A stretch of DNA of 64,000 nt, from assembly GCF_964204865.1 (NCBI RefSeq), contig NC_135258.1, positions 11,399,001 to 11,463,000 on the forward strand, in the 5' to 3' direction. The DNA is from Styela clava (taxonomy: Eukaryota; Chordata; Ascidiacea; Stolidobranchia; Styelidae). A model generated the notes under the pieces. It saw only the letters and a program-made list of their open reading frames with translations, searched no databases and had not been told where the DNA came from. This document shows, in pieces, positions 16,065 to 30,500 of this stretch (position 1 is the stretch's first letter; each line of letters begins with the position of its first letter). Both the position numbers and the translations under genes were made by a program.

Positions 16065-16587
16065 TAAGTTCACATCGTAACTTTTTAGTTCTACAAAATG
16101 AAGAATTAAGTAGTCCTCGAAGAACTAGATCGAGAATACCACAAAGGGCTTTAGACATATTCTAACCAGCATCCGTGACTGAGATCTCACGCCTACACGA
16201 ATGCCTGAAAGGCCATCATGATGATCACACTGCATTACGTTCTTGCGTTACGTCAAGCGAGGTCAATGCGATGGACCACATACATATACGCGGCTCTTGG
16301 GCGACATCTAACAAACAATCGTTTTTAAAGAATTACCCTATAACCACAAATAATACAAAAATAATAAAAACGCAGATAACGTATAGGCGGAACTAAACTG
16401 CTAATTCAAAATTTTATCACTGTTTTTTATTATAAAAAATTTTTTAGGCGTGAAGGTAATATTACTCCATGCTGTAAAACACAAATCCGGTTCGTGGTCC
16501 ACCGGAATTTTAAATTAAAACAAAAATCCTACGCTGTGCCTGTAGACTTTTTAACGTACGTCTAGATTCTAGGTGAATGTGTACCGT

Positions 16588-18240
16588 TGCCAATTTTTAG
16601 TGTGTATTTTTGTATTCGTAGTGTGTATTTTTGTATTTAAAATAAACCATCAGATTTCTGATCATTTGAACCATCTTACCCACAGAAAATCTAATGCGAG
16701 TCCGGAATTCGCGACAACCCAATTGCGTTTTTCAGCCCTCAACTCTGTGCTAACAATTGCAAATGAGTTTTCTCCAATGTGGTTTTTGAGTTCTGCGAAT
16801 CATTCCACCACGCTCCTGGTCATTCAGAATAACGGCGGCAGATGCAATTTCATAGCAAATTAAATTTGCTTCGGGAACTCCTTTTAAACCAATTTGATCA
16901 AGGACGCTGAACTTTCGTCCAAAGAGTCGAAAACTTTTTCCCGTTTACGCAGCCCCGGTTTTTGGACATTCATGACTTGGTTATCTGGCCCATTAAGTGG
17001 ACTGGTGAAATAGGTGCAGGTGAAAAACATAGTTGTCAGTAACTCAGTTAGAGTTAAACCGAGAGTTTATACGATCAAACCACGTTAGTTGTTCAAAGTA
17101 TCATTGATGATAAACGCATGCTCTCACATTGCGGCGGCCATGCAGAGATTGTACGAACTAATTCAACTTCAAATGTGGCAATGCAGAACGGTCGCGGAAT
17201 TATAGACCAATGAGTCTCACCGTTTTTAAAACAAACAAATCTTACCAGACTATCAATATTCTCGGCAAAACCACTTCTTTATGGAAACATGAGATATGAT
17301 CGTCAAGCTAGTATATATGGGGAGGATAATATATATAAACTATACAATATTTAGGGCGCGGAAATAACTAGAGGGAAGAGAATCCTAAAGGTGGGTTGTT
17401 CTTGAGGGGAACCTTTAGCAAGGGAATATTAAGGAAAGCAATATTTACGGTACATAAGAACGTACGTACAACGGTTACGATTAATTAAATACCTGGCCAA
17501 GTAGTTTCAATTTCGCCGTGAAACCGCAAAAATTAATCTTGGAATTAATGTAATCACCGCTCTATAATGGGACATGTTCCTTGCTTGCTTCAAAAACGGC
17601 GAACTTTACTGGGATAAGTGACTACTAGCCTATTTGACAATAATTCCACAACCATTCTGCATTGCCACCTTTTAAGACGGGAATTACTTACAATCCTTGA
17701 TCTGCCCGGCCGCTGCAATGTAATAACATGCGTTGATCAATGATATTTGAAGAAACAACTCACGTTGTTTGTTCCTATGAACCCACGATTCAACTCTGAC
17801 AACCATGCTTTACTCCTACCTATTTCACCAGCCCACTGAATAGACTTAGATAATCAATGAATAAATGCCTAAACATCGGGACTGCGAGACAAAGTCTACA
17901 ATTCGTCGGATCCAGAAAACTACAGCGTCTGTTATCAAACTGTTTTGTTTAACGGAAGTTCCAGAGGCCAAATTCAATTTGCTGTAAAATTGCATTTGCC
18001 GTCGGTCCTCTGAATGCCCCGATGGAATGATTCGCAAAACTCTACAACCACACGAGAGCTCACGCATTCACAATTGCAACAAAAAGTGAAGGGACTGGAA
18101 AACGCAATTTGGTTATCATGAATGCCGGATGCGATTTAGATTCCGTGGATAAGATAGTTCGAATGACCGGGAATCGGATGGTATATTTTTCCGACTCCCC
18201 AGCCACGAAAGAGAACAAAAATACACAATAATATTGGCAA
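16588..18240. repeat. Long imperfect inverted repeat, arms about 600 bp
   Basis: Left arm 16588-17207 is the reverse complement of right arm 17637-18240 over nearly its full length. Shared landmarks in order are GCCAAT-GTGTATTTTTGT, ATTTGAACCATCTTA, TTGCGTTTT, GCGAATCATTCCA, GATGCAATTT, GGACTGGTGAAATAGGT, GTTGTCAG, ATCATTGAT and GGCAATGCAGAA. The 429-bp spacer contains a segment (17229-17420) that recurs in direct orientation at 18391-18600. By eye, the arms are about 70-80% identical. No transposase frame is visible. It may be an old inverted duplication or a decayed foldback element. Confidence 0.7.
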
Positions 18241-18600
18241 TAAATAAAAACTAAGAAAGGAAAATTTTCTATCAAAAGCAAGCATGGAGTAGACCGTGCA
18301 AAAACAAAAACTATGGCACTTTCAATCATATTAGAACTGTGCATTTAAATGGTTGCTTGTCAGTCGGCATGTTTCAAATTCACCTAAAAAACAAATAAAT
18401 TTGATAAATCTTACCAAATTATGAATATTCCCGGCAAAATCATTTTCGCATGGAAACATGAGAAATACGAGCTTTGACCGTGGAGATAATATATTGAGAA
18501 TATGTGATATATTAATACGGTTTTCTAAGCACGTCAATATTAAGATTGCGGAAATTGATCCGGGTAAGAGAATCCAAGGGGTGGGGGTGCATTTAGCATA
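17229..18600. repeat. Dispersed direct repeat flanking the inverted-repeat right arm
   Basis: Segments 17229-17420 and 18391-18600 share AAATCTTACCA, AATATTC-CGGCAAAA, ATGGAAACATGAGA, GATAATATAT, GCGGAAAT and AGAGAATCC in the same order and orientation. Together with the inverted arms this gives an A-B-A'(inverted)-B order. Confidence 0.6.
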
Positions 18601-20464
18601 AAAATGTCATGAACAGGCAAACTACCGGCTAATGTTTTAAGGTGGAACGTGGGCAGAAAAATTTTGAAGTTGGCAGAAAGTTGTGAATGAGCCCAAGAAA
18701 TACGGCCCATTTCTACACTACTCCTGGGAAACCGATTACGTATCGACTAACTCGTTATAAATAAAATCTAGGAATCTTATTATCTCACAACAGTGAAAAG
18801 ACATTTATTTTGGTTTACCACTCATAATCATGGCAAATGAGGACATATGCATATAGAAGCCGTATATTAGGAGGAAACGCATTTTTTAGACGCGTATATT
18901 TAATTAATGCGATGCGAGCTCAAAGGCGTAGTCAAGGGGGGTTGTCTATAAAAGCTTTGGCTTTAAAAAGCTGACTCATGTAAGTTAAAATTACAACACC
19001 AATACCGCTCACTTAGACTGAGCCGGTACCATACACAACTAATAAGTACAAAATATATATTCTATAATTTGATTTTATATATATTTTATAAAATCTACCT
19101 ACTTTTCCATTTTTTATATCTATAAATGTATATTACCTTTTGTTATGAAGATCCGATAAATGTCTTTACAATCTGTCCCCTCTACGAATGGTTCTCTTGA
19201 GTGTAAAACGAGTCCGCCGATTTGGACGCCCAACTTCTTTCGCTCTTGCTTTTAATATCAGGCGCCTAAAGCCCTGCAAACATCAGGAAATACTTAGTTA
19301 GCATTGCAAGACGTTGCAAAAAAACACAAAAACTTTGTTTTACCCATTTCGTTTTACTCGTGCTAACCATAATACATACATTTTACTATTTTAGTCATTA
19401 GGCACGACTCTTCTAATAGATATAAAACCAGTATTTGAATTTCAGCTGAAAAAATAAAGTATCTTAATAGTGTACAAGAAAGGGTAATATTAGCACATGA
19501 ACAATTATTTCATTAGCAATGGAAATATTGTAAATTTAAATATCATTATGAAGAATAGACCTGAGAATTGTCCCAGTTACAAAATTATGATGAAATTATA
19601 AAAATTCTACGAAGTTATGTTTGCTTGTTTAATAGTAAAACAAAAACACTGCATTTCCAGGAAATCTTGGGTCAGGTGAACTTTGGTCGAACCAACTGAT
19701 CCCAGATATTGAACTGAATGTACTAAGGTCACATATTCAATTCGACCTCTCGAAAGTAATAATTAACACTCGTTTATACTGCGTTTTTACTATTTTGGAA
19801 CGTTTTGATGTCAGCGTTTTTTTCTCTTGTCAAAAATGGAAGTTCAGCTTAACACTGGCTGATACATTACGTCAATAATCGCGGTAACATTGTATTGTAA
19901 ACTTATGCAGTTCCAAATATCAGTGAAATGTATGAATTTCAGATTGACTAGCAGGATTGGCACCGCATATTAATTAACCTGCTACTATCACCAACAAGGT
20001 CACGTCAAGCTCATTAACCAGTAAGCTTGTGCGCGATAGGCAAATGCGTTGGTCATTTGCGAGAAAATCCAGTTTTCAGGAATCCAATTTCCATAGCTTA
20101 CTGACGTTACTGTAACCATTTGACTAAAGTTCTAATCAAAAGCATATCAGATTCAATTTACTTACAGATGCTTCAGTTCGCCAACCAGGACTGTTTTCGC
20201 ATGGAAGTACTTTTTCCGTGACTTTAGGTGGTTAATCTGTACGCCTGGTAAACGTCTTCGTCGTTGGCTTATTTAAGTAAATGTGGTATTGATATCCTAT
20301 ATTTAAGCTAATTCTGTAGAAAATATTATAAATTGAAGCTATCAGCCTGCTATGGCAGGCATGCCTATATTAGATCACAGAGTATGTAAAATTCATAAAA
20401 CAAAGCTCTATTTCATTCTCCACTAGGCGTTACTTACCTGTTGATATCCAAAAACGACACAACC

Positions 20465-21201
20465 CAAAGTGACTATAACAGTATAGTTATAGACTATAGT
20501 TTATAGTCACTTTGACACAGCCTACTTGAAAATATCTGAAACTCAACCAAGCCCATCTTCACACAGTAGCCTAATGCGTCTGCTACACTTAGAGGACGGT
20601 GCGTCGCTTCTTTGACTTCCCGCGCAAATTAATTAGACATGCCAAATGAGTAATAATAATTTACTCAACAAAAAAAGTTTTCGAGGGTGACGTCATGTGA
20701 CAAATCGTAAGCAACTTTTCGTAATGTGTGTGGGGTACAATGGAAATCCGCATTCTGTCGCATCATTCCGAAGAGGCCTATGTTACATAAGGACGATTAG
20801 GTTGTACTCTGTTGCTCACTGTCTATTTGCATATTAATGGCTTGAAAACCTTTTCTCCCTAAACTCATAATCGCGAAGCTCTGCCTGGTATACACTGATA
20901 TATATACACATTTCTGTGTTAATAACAACCAACTGTTTGGCAAGTAAATAACATACAACTGATATGTGCTTAGGCCCACAATAATTACTACAAAACAAAT
21001 TTCGTACAACAGTCAATGTTAGGACATTTTCCCGTTTCAAAACATAAAACAGGAGGTCGTTCGAGGGCCAAAATTGTTGATTACCACCGCTCTGGGACTC
21101 GTCGGACTTCTCCACTACAGGGAGCTAATGTAGCACAAAACAGCTGTTGCAAGGTCACGTGACGAGAATTGCGCTTGTTGTGCCCAAAGTGACTATAAAC
21201 T
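20465..21201. mobile_element. Candidate MITE with CAAAGTGACTATAA inverted ends, nested copy on the left
   Basis: CAAAGTGACTATAA occurs at 20465-20478 (+), 20501-20514 (-) and 21185-21198 (+). The second and third form inverted ends (AGTTTATAGTCACTTTG) of a segment of about 700 bp (20498-21201). The first and second form a short hairpin. No target-site duplication was recognised and no coding region is visible. Confidence 0.45.
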
Positions 21202-21961
21202 TTGGTTGTGCCAAAAAACAGTTCGCTGGGCGAACCGACACGGTTATGGCTGTTATTATCCAGTTATAATATACAGTAGAGAGCAGACGCTTCCAAAAAC
21301 GGTATATATTGAACCCAGGTTCCTATTTGAAAACCATGCTTTGCGAAAACTGAGGAGTTGTGGAGGTTCTTTTACGTATGGTATGCATTCGCTATTCGCC
21401 TGTACAAATATAGCACTTCACTATACATACTATTTTTGAACGTAAAAATTTATAGCTTTTATTTCATTCAAATTCTTTAATGAACACTTCGGTGTGATCA
21501 CATTGTTATGAGAATTATTGCCCTGTAACTGGCGCTGTGTAACATCCTAAACACTGTAAATATGAAAACATGAGAGCAGTGCTCAAGCATATGCCTACAA
21601 ACGTCGCACATCGGCAGCGGTACAGCTGAGCACCGAGTTTGCTGAGAAAAACGTCCGTCCAGCGTGGCGGATAAGGTGTTCCTTGGTTGAAGCAAAACGA
21701 CTAATTTTCGGAACAAATATCGAGTAGTATAGAACAAAATTCACAATAATAGGCTTTCAGCTACTTCTTCCATTTTTAGTACTGATTTATTATCTCAGCT
21801 ACTTTCTTCTTTTAGTACTATCAAGCTATCACGTTCTCAGCACACGATTGAAATCGCCGGGCGAGAGGGAAGCCGATGAGATCATATGGCGAACAAAGGC
21901 CTCTCGTACGGTTACCAGTCCATGTCGGGTGGGGGAAAAGATAAGTCAGTTATTCGTTTTC

Positions 21962-22148
21962 GGTTCCATTACATCTGAACCCACGTACATTTGAACCCAC
22001 GACAATTGCACCTGCATACTATTGCACCTATGAACATTTTTTTGTTTTACGTATATTTGAACCCATACCAACCCTAACCCATGGGTTTTAGCACCCGCAT
22101 ATAGATTGAACCCACGGATATACACGTGGGTTCAAATGTACGGTCACC
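21962..22148. mobile_element. MITE copy 1 (GGT...TACATTTGAACCCA family), 9-bp TSD
   Basis: The element is 187 bp, with ends carrying TACATYTGAACCCA-type inverted repeats and GGTTCC / GGTCACC tips. It is flanked by a perfect 9-bp duplication TTCGTTTTC (21953-21961 and 22149-22157). Internally it repeats TTGAACCCA and TTGCACCT words and carries CCAACCCTAACCC. A second copy lies at 57630-57800 in opposite orientation. A 9-bp TSD suggests a Mutator-like transposase. Confidence 0.85.
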
Positions 22149-24507
22149 TTCGTTTTCAGAGGCATGGACTTGATGGCGGAGGAAGCCGTAACCAACCAGC
22201 GGTTACGTGAACTACCTTCCGGCGGCGATGAGTCCAGCAATCCTATAGTACATAATCATCCCCCATTGGACGCAGAGGTGCAGTGGCGAAGTTATTCCTA
22301 ACACTTAGCACGATGCGCCACACCGCCGAACCTCAAGATAACGTTTGACTTGATCATCTAACAGCGATACAGAGCACGGCATACCTTTCATATTAAGTAT
22401 ACAACTGATGAACACGGAGATATACTTAACTTTTATTTTTAAAAGGTAGAAATATCTTTTAACACAATAAGGTAGTTTAAAAGAAAAATTAACAGAAATA
22501 AAGGGAAATGTAAAGTGTACAATATGTATGAAATAATGAATAAACTGTTGGCCAGTAAAACAAATAAATGTATTGTGACTTGTCTGATATAAATTAGGTG
22601 TAAAGTTATTAAAATATTCGAAAGTTTAGTTTTGGAAATATTCAATTTGATTCATTGAAGAACGTATTTTTATACAATCGGTTGCTACACTTTTAGTAAA
22701 TATATTATAAAAAATCAAGACATAAAATTCAATATTTGGCTATTTCAATCAAACCAATTAACAAATCTGTTACATTTCAAGCTCAGTTTTTATCGTAATG
22801 GTGCACTTTATAATTAATACTTTAGAGCAAAATTCCAATTTGTACTTTCCAAATGACAAAGCTAGATTTCATAAAATATGATTTCCTTATCAATATGCGT
22901 TTAATACATTTACGATGCCATTTTTGTTTAGAATTTGAAGCGATTTTTTTCTAGAGATGGAATTCGTAGCAAAAAATGTTTTGACCAATTAACACAATTC
23001 AATTCTGCTATTTTAGAAACGTAATTACTGATCAGGCCTTGTTTTATGTACATAAAAATAAATTATGATTGTACACAATCGTTCAGGAATAGGTAAAAAG
23101 TTTCAATAAAATCCATAATTGAATAAATTATTTCCATTACGAAATTGGTCAAATAATTTAATTAACTGATTTTTACTCAACCAGATTAATCACAAGATTT
23201 GGAAATGAATGAATACTTGTTTTGGAAGAATGATAAAGCATGCAGCCAAAAGTCAGAATATTATCCCGAATCTTAGTGACAATTACGGAAAGACATGAAG
23301 CAGTTATGTACGCAAATAAAATATTTAAAAAAAATATGATATCAAATAAATTATAGTAGGATACAATCAATAAGGTTCTTTTTGATCACAATTGTACAGC
23401 AACGAGTTGAAAATCATTATTCAATGCCATACGTCCTCAGATTATTTAGGTATATACGTTATTATTACAAATATGCTGAAATCTTCTCATAACGATAACA
23501 GTTAGATTTATTGTTCAAGTCAAAAAGTATCCTTTGCTTTAACTTCGTTTCGAATATTCATAGAACGCAGAAGTAAATCTTCACAAAGAAACATGAAATA
23601 CATCGGCCTTTTTTCCGTTGTGGCCATATCGAAGCATACGATCAGTCTTCCATAGAATTTTCACGTACACCCGCGTATGTTACAAAGGTCCCTTGTTACT
23701 ATTTCGCGACAGCAAATGAAGTCGTCGGCAAACAGCATTGCTTCTTTGCTCACGTGATGTGCGACCTCTGACCTGCACCTGCGCTAGATTCCATTCTCAG
23801 AAAAATGTCTGTTCCTTACGTTCATTCGCGACCACTCAACGCTGCTTCGCTGTGGAAAAACGAATTAGAATTTAAATTTGAAACAATATAGGACAGTCGA
23901 AAAAATTATTTTAGATGTCATATACACCAAGTCTAATATGGATAATTTTTATTCATACATTCATAATGAATGACAGGGAAAAATTACTACAGTACTTTGA
24001 AAATACACTTTGGATGTATAAATGTTTGTTTATGATCGCTTCTAGGTGATGCAAAAGAGTAGTAATTGAACAATCCTATCAGCGACAATTGAGCAATTTT
24101 TTCGCCCCTGGTTGACAATCTGCGGTCACACAGTGAATTCCTTTTTTAGCGACCCAGCCACTGAAGTACCATATGGCTCTAAAACACCGTTGTTTCAAGA
24201 TAGACAATAAACGATTTGGAATAATCAAAATCAATCCCAGTAATTCGCATAACATACACAATACGCCCTGGGTGGGACGCAGGACTTGGGTTAGTCGTTA
24301 GGCCGAACCCACAGATAAATAATCTCCAATACCAACAGTTAGATAAATACGCTAACTACTAATCCGCCGCACCCGAATGCAACTATGGGGCATACTGTGA
24401 CTATAAATAGTATAACGACAAAATAATTTTTTGTATTTTCCGTTTTTGTAAGAGTTAAACTTTGATTAAGAAGTAGCCCAGATTAACATACAAAAAAAAT
24501 CATACCT

Positions 24508-27500
24508 TCACAAACAAACGTATTGCTTAGTGACTTCATGACATTCTTTACATGTAACTCTGCAGCACCAGAAAAACTTGCATTTACAGGCCCATTTTCG
24601 TATTTTTTCTTGCGTTTTATATCCCCTGCCACAACAAAGATGTGTGCAATTGTTTTTGTCAGTAGATGTTTTGTTACATATTCTTCCGACAGTACCAAGT
24701 GTTCCTGTTGAGATATCTCGTGCACAATAAGATGGACTTCTGTCTATATGCACTAATTCTCGCTTGTGGGGTTTTGTGGGAGCCCCTTTACGCATATACA
24801 TCAAAGTTTGGTATCTTATTCGTCCATGTTTCTCGGAATCCCCATTTACTTTTCTTGATCTTGTGTATGCCTTTTTGAGTGTGTTTCCGACATCTCTAAA
24901 ATCTGGCAATGTCACCCAACAAGTATTAGTTGTACAGGAAGCTGATACTCCATGACATTTACACTGTATTCGAAGTTTCTTTGCGACAGTCTGAAAAAAG
25001 GGTTTATTTTTTATTCCCATATATTCAGTGGTATGCTTCCGTTTTCTGCCATGTTAGTCAGGACAAATAAAACCAGTTTTACAATCGACACCGTCTGAAG
25101 AGTTGAGGCATTGAACGGTACGAGAAACCAATGCCACCATGAAACAAACCATCGCGACATTTCCGCTGTGTTGTGGGATGAAATATTGTCTATATTCCGA
25201 ACTTTATACCTTCCGATCAAGATTATTTCTAACAACTGCGCCTTTGATATGTCTACAGTAACATTAGTTGTTGAGAACGTAATTTGTGCCGAAACATCAA
25301 CTGATAATATGAATGAATCTTACTGAATCTAATTTTGGCATCATTCTCGTAATGAAAAATAACATTTTTGTGTACAATATGTGAGGTTAGATTTTGAAGT
25401 TGGTGTTGTGAAAAGGCTAACTCTTTTTATGGTCCAAACCTTAAAATATATATAAATCAAAATTCGCAGCCTGAACACGTAATATTGTTTGATTGTAGAC
25501 TTAACTTGCGCCCAGAAGTTGAAGAAAAATTATTAGTAAACTGGGAATCATTGTTTTGACAGCGCATGGCTTGATCAGACGAATGATATATATATATATA
25601 GGACGATGCAATGAATAAATTAACATTTTATTTTAACTTTGTGAATTTTGGCAAGCCAGACCCTAATAAAACGTAGAATACAACATTGCGTAGACCATCC
25701 GAATTGGAGGAAATCTATATTCAGACACAATTCTGATGAAATAGTTAACTTATTTCCAATTTAAAATGATATCACGTACCGCAAAAACACGCAAATTATA
25801 AAAAAAAATCACGTAAGATGATCCTTTGCCCACGCATAGTCGAGTATGTTCTTTGTAATGTAACAGATCCTATCTGTCGTGCAATTTTCCAAAATAATAA
25901 TGGATGACATACGCTACCGACAATCGATATCACTTGTTGCTGACAATTCACGACAGAAGGAAATAATTTAACATATTCTTCAATATAAAAACCTCATGTT
26001 AAAACTATGTGATAACCACCTAAATTACACCAGCAATTTGGCGTGTTGGTCTAATTCCCGACACAGTGAAATATTATCCTTTTTGAAACGAACATTGTTT
26101 GACGACACAAACCAACGTCACCCGCGGGCAGAAGTAAAACATAACGACATGATGCTCACCTTCCTGCCAGCCTCGTAATTGTGCAAATTCATGAGTGCCC
26201 GTGAATCGCGTTTGGTTTCACGGGCATCCCAAAATTCACGGCTATATCTCAGTCCGTGGTTCATATCGACAGAACATCCGCCCCATTTCCAAGTTTGTGT
26301 TGCTCTTTCGGCTCGAGATAGCAGCTTGCGACCCCACCTTGTGCTGTTTATTCCTTCAAAATAACCTCGCTTACTTTTGTCGCAGCCGCAATCTCTAAAA
26401 ATGTATAAAGGTGTCAAGTTACCGTTTTGACGCCGTTTCAGTCGTTAAAATATTATCACCTACAACAATAATACGGTATATTTTTGAATACCAAAATATG
26501 GAAATAATATCACCTGTCCTAAAATGCGCGTCTTACACAATTCTAATGTACCAGTCCCCTTTGTAGTTTGGGTGAATTTATTACTTCGAAATTGGAATTT
26601 AGGACACATGTAATGGTGTCAAAAGAATTTAATTTGGCCAATATCCAAATTACTACTATTTAAAAAAGGTCTATTTTGAAAAATCAGATAAACAAAATTA
26701 CTGTTTTGTATAACATTTATCATTTCTTCAAGAAAATCATTGCACTTAATATATATTTTATTTCATGAAGTTTTATAGCTTACTTTTGTGTCACCCTGTT
26801 CATATAAAGATTAATTGAATGCTATGTTTGGAATATTAAATCTAAATTATTTGTAAAACACAATTCTCAAAATCCCACAGTTCGGATAAGGATATTACAG
26901 TGCATTTGTGATGATACATCAATATGGACGTTATTGATATTATATCAGAAAATATATGAAAATATATTATAAAATATTTTTCTGTTTTAACGAACCCTTT
27001 TGAACCTTGAAACAAGGTTGCATACCTTTTATTATATAACGTTTCATAGAAGCCTGAATTTGCATATAAATTTGAAAGCAACAAATAAAAAACAATAGCT
27101 AGCAAATTGAAAAACTAAAAATTATTTTCATAATGACTTATTATGTACTATGTGGTGTATTATTTAAAAATTATAAGAAAATAAGGCAATATAGGGGCAT
27201 TGGTATAAGCATGGAAATATCGGTATCCTTTGAAGTTAATTTTACTAATACCAATACCGGCCAAATATATGATATCGATTTCCCTAGCTTGATAGTTCAT
27301 GTTTGTAGTATCGTGTCGATGTGGGTAGCAATATTGTTACAATTTTTCATTCATGCGTAAAATGGTGTAAAAACACGATTTAGGGCCTTGTTTCAACTAT
27401 GACTCATGCTTGATAAAAGTCTATTTTTGTACGGAATGGTTGCGTGTAGTGCGGACTAAGGAATTTAGTTTAACGGAATTTTTAGCCAAATAATCATTTT

Positions 27501-30500
27501 TCAGAATTTGAAAAATCAAAGTGACTGGCTCATTGACTAATAAAATTAGAATTCATGTGAAATGATAGCGATTAAATAAAGCTGTAATATTTTGATGTAC
27601 CATTTCATAAATAAATTGCAAGAAAAACCATTGAGACATCAATGTATATTGATATCGACGGAATAACTATAAAAATAACTAAGGGGAAATCTTATCAGGC
27701 TTTGAGACAGGTGAAATGGAAGACTTGCAACCTTTTGCTCTGTACTGATCCATTATAATAATAATACAATGCATCTCACTCCGATGCTCGCCACAAAAAT
27801 AAGCAAAGTACGTAATCAAAACCGCTAATAGTATGCTCCGATTTAAATTCTTCGATTTAAAATCTATTTTCAAATTTTTACCTTAAACTTCCTTTCCCAC
27901 AAGCAGTAACAATTGCATATAATACGCCAGCTGCTCGGATAGCACTCTTATAAGCCGCTTCTTTCGTTCCTGAAAAAATCATGAAATATGTGAATTTATT
28001 TCAAAATTCTTGGCGGATAACACAACTGACCATAGAAAAAATACTCTTTTTTAAATCCTTTGAAAGGGATTCATACAGAAATAAAATTGTTATGTTGCGT
28101 TTGGTTGAAGATGTGAATTCCCGCAATAATTAAAATGAATGCTTCGAATTATTGTAAATCAAGTTTGCGTTCAATTTAGATATGAAATTATAGATAAAGT
28201 CCGCTATATTCCAGTTTCGTAATTTGGACGTTATTCTGGACGTAAAATATATAAGAGAAATTGGAATACTGCCGTTTTTTATAGCATATCGAATTATGAT
28301 ACATAAAAGTAAACGGTACAAAAAAACATATGTCTATTTCACTCATGAAATAATTCAAATGCATACTTTGATTAAACATGAAGACTGCTATTTTCTTCTT
28401 TTTGTAATAGGCCGAATACTAGTGAATATTTATTTCTACAACGTTTAAGGGTATGTGGCACAAGAAGCATATGACCTCCAGCCTATTTCATTGGTGGGAA
28501 GATGGGTCTAAAAAGCGCGTTTGTTTACATTCTGGTCTCTAGTATCAATGAGCTGTATCTTTGACATTGTCTCTCACGGACCGACCCTTGTCCAAAATGA
28601 CAGATATTTTTATTACTGTCGATATTTGCGGTTTATGAATTTTATTTTATTTTTCAATTCAGATTCCCATCTATTTGTCTTCCTTTCTACATTCCTAGAC
28701 TATCCTGAGAAAAAACAGCGGTAAACTTGACGAATGTGTTCGTTCGAGATAACGTCACTACACCAAAATCCTTGGATAAATATTGGGATTAAAATTCGCT
28801 ATTCTCCGATTATGATTCACTCACGCAACTGAGTGGTTCCCAAACTGGTTGATTTGTTCCGAATCGAAAGATAACTTTTCATTTATATATGATCAAGGAT
28901 ATAGAATAGATAAATAACAAATGGAAGATACTGTTTATATACCCCCCATGTTTGGCAAAGAATAATTTGGATGCAATCGGAACTACATCTAAAATATTTT
29001 TAAACAACGGAAACGCGAAAGTTGCGTTTGCATGAAAGATAAAAAGATAGGTGGGACCACGCCATCAAAAATAGGCTGCTAAGTAAAATTCGTTTCGCTA
29101 AGAATATAAATGACAAATAAAATCTGATTGTGATATTTATTTGCTTGAAAAACAGGCATCACCAAATTCCCATCTTTATCGGGCTGTATTGTGTTGCATT
29201 AATGTTGCAAATTTGATTCAAACAAATTCTGAAACAAATGCTGTTTTGTTTTTAAAAACTATAAATCTTCATGATTTATATTAAATTTTGCAATGTTTCG
29301 CTTACAATGTGATTTATTTTCGCAAAGTAGATTCATTAGGATTATTGAAAATCAAAAGTAACTGCGATATAGAATTAAAAAAAAATCTATACATGCAAGG
29401 GAATTTCTAAGCATAGTCCATCTTTTTGCAGAAAATGTAAACACTCGATCAGCTTTTTCACAATTTTAAATTTTAGAGTTTTGGTAACAAGTTATACTTT
29501 CATCGTCACGAACATGGTAATGGCAGCGATCAACAATAAGGTTAGCCTACAACCTTCATATTCAATTTAATATTGATCGATTTCAAAATAATTTATCTGG
29601 TTTGAATAATGTGTCATAGTGTCGTGAATGACGCTTAAAATCATTTAAATTTTTCAAGTGTTTTAAAAAGAAATTTACATTATAAATAGGGACCTAAAAA
29701 TAGGGAAACCTGGTGGCCGCTCCTTCCACCCTTCTTAATCCAGATGAAGGCAATAATCTATAAATATTCTGAAAATAAGAATTGGGTTTTTCCGATTATT
29801 CCATTAAATGCGAATCCAACACACAAATTGGAATATTACGTCACTGCAGTGGTTGGCCCCGCCCCCGGGGCACAGTAATTCTTTCGGAAACCGAAAACAG
29901 TGTGGGTGAAATATAACTGCTTAAAGGATTCGCATTATGTAAATGAAGGAAATCCTCTCTAAGATGACGCGAAAATTGATTACCTATTAACGTTTGACGC
30001 ATAAATAAAACTAGTGTTTCTGTTTTTTAAATTCAGACGCAAAACATAGAAATTGGGGATGTTGATCGAAAATTTAATTGAAAGACGATTCTAAATTTGA
30101 TTGATTCCAATTGTGGTGCTTTTTAAGGAATTACAAAAATCATCGAAGCTCGTATACAAATTCCATGATAGCTGAGTAATGAGAAATCACGTAAACTGTT
30201 ATTCTACAGTAATCCACCGTCACTTACGTCTCCCAGACACTTTTGGGGTCAATTAATTTGAATATACCATTTTCTTTCGAATAAATCAAACTGTCAGCCA
30301 ATTTCTCGGCCTAGCGATCTATATAATATTCCTACTTGAAATATACGACACAGTGGCGAATTCGCTGGCGTATAGCATCCCTGATGATAGATTATACGCC
30401 AAATTGATGGCAGCCCTCATAGACGCAAAGTTGCATTGACTTATAATAAAAATTTACTCAGAGTATCAAATTCGAATTTTTAATCTTTGGGATACTTAAG

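Larger units (their letters stand above)
8690..24400. other. Gene-poor region between convergent EGR and Wnt7
   Basis: About 15.7 kb with no open frame that shows a recognisable domain, splice structure or codon pattern. It holds a hAT-like MITE (9932-10268), imperfect direct repeats (14051-14166, 14924-15120, 15883-16064), a large inverted repeat (16588-18240), a CAAAGTGACTATAA palindrome/TIR cluster (20465-21201) and a 9-bp-TSD MITE (21962-22148). The remaining sequence is AT-rich and unremarkable to my reading. Confidence 0.5.

Noticed and set aside
15971..16396. Two plus-strand frames (64 and 73 codons)
   Set aside because: They coincide with the second copy of a tandem repeat and its flank. 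No conserved motif.
10128..22365. Shared word TTTGACTTGATCATCT at about 10129 and 22345
   Set aside because: The similarity is only about 25 bp and the flanks differ. Too short to call a repeat family.
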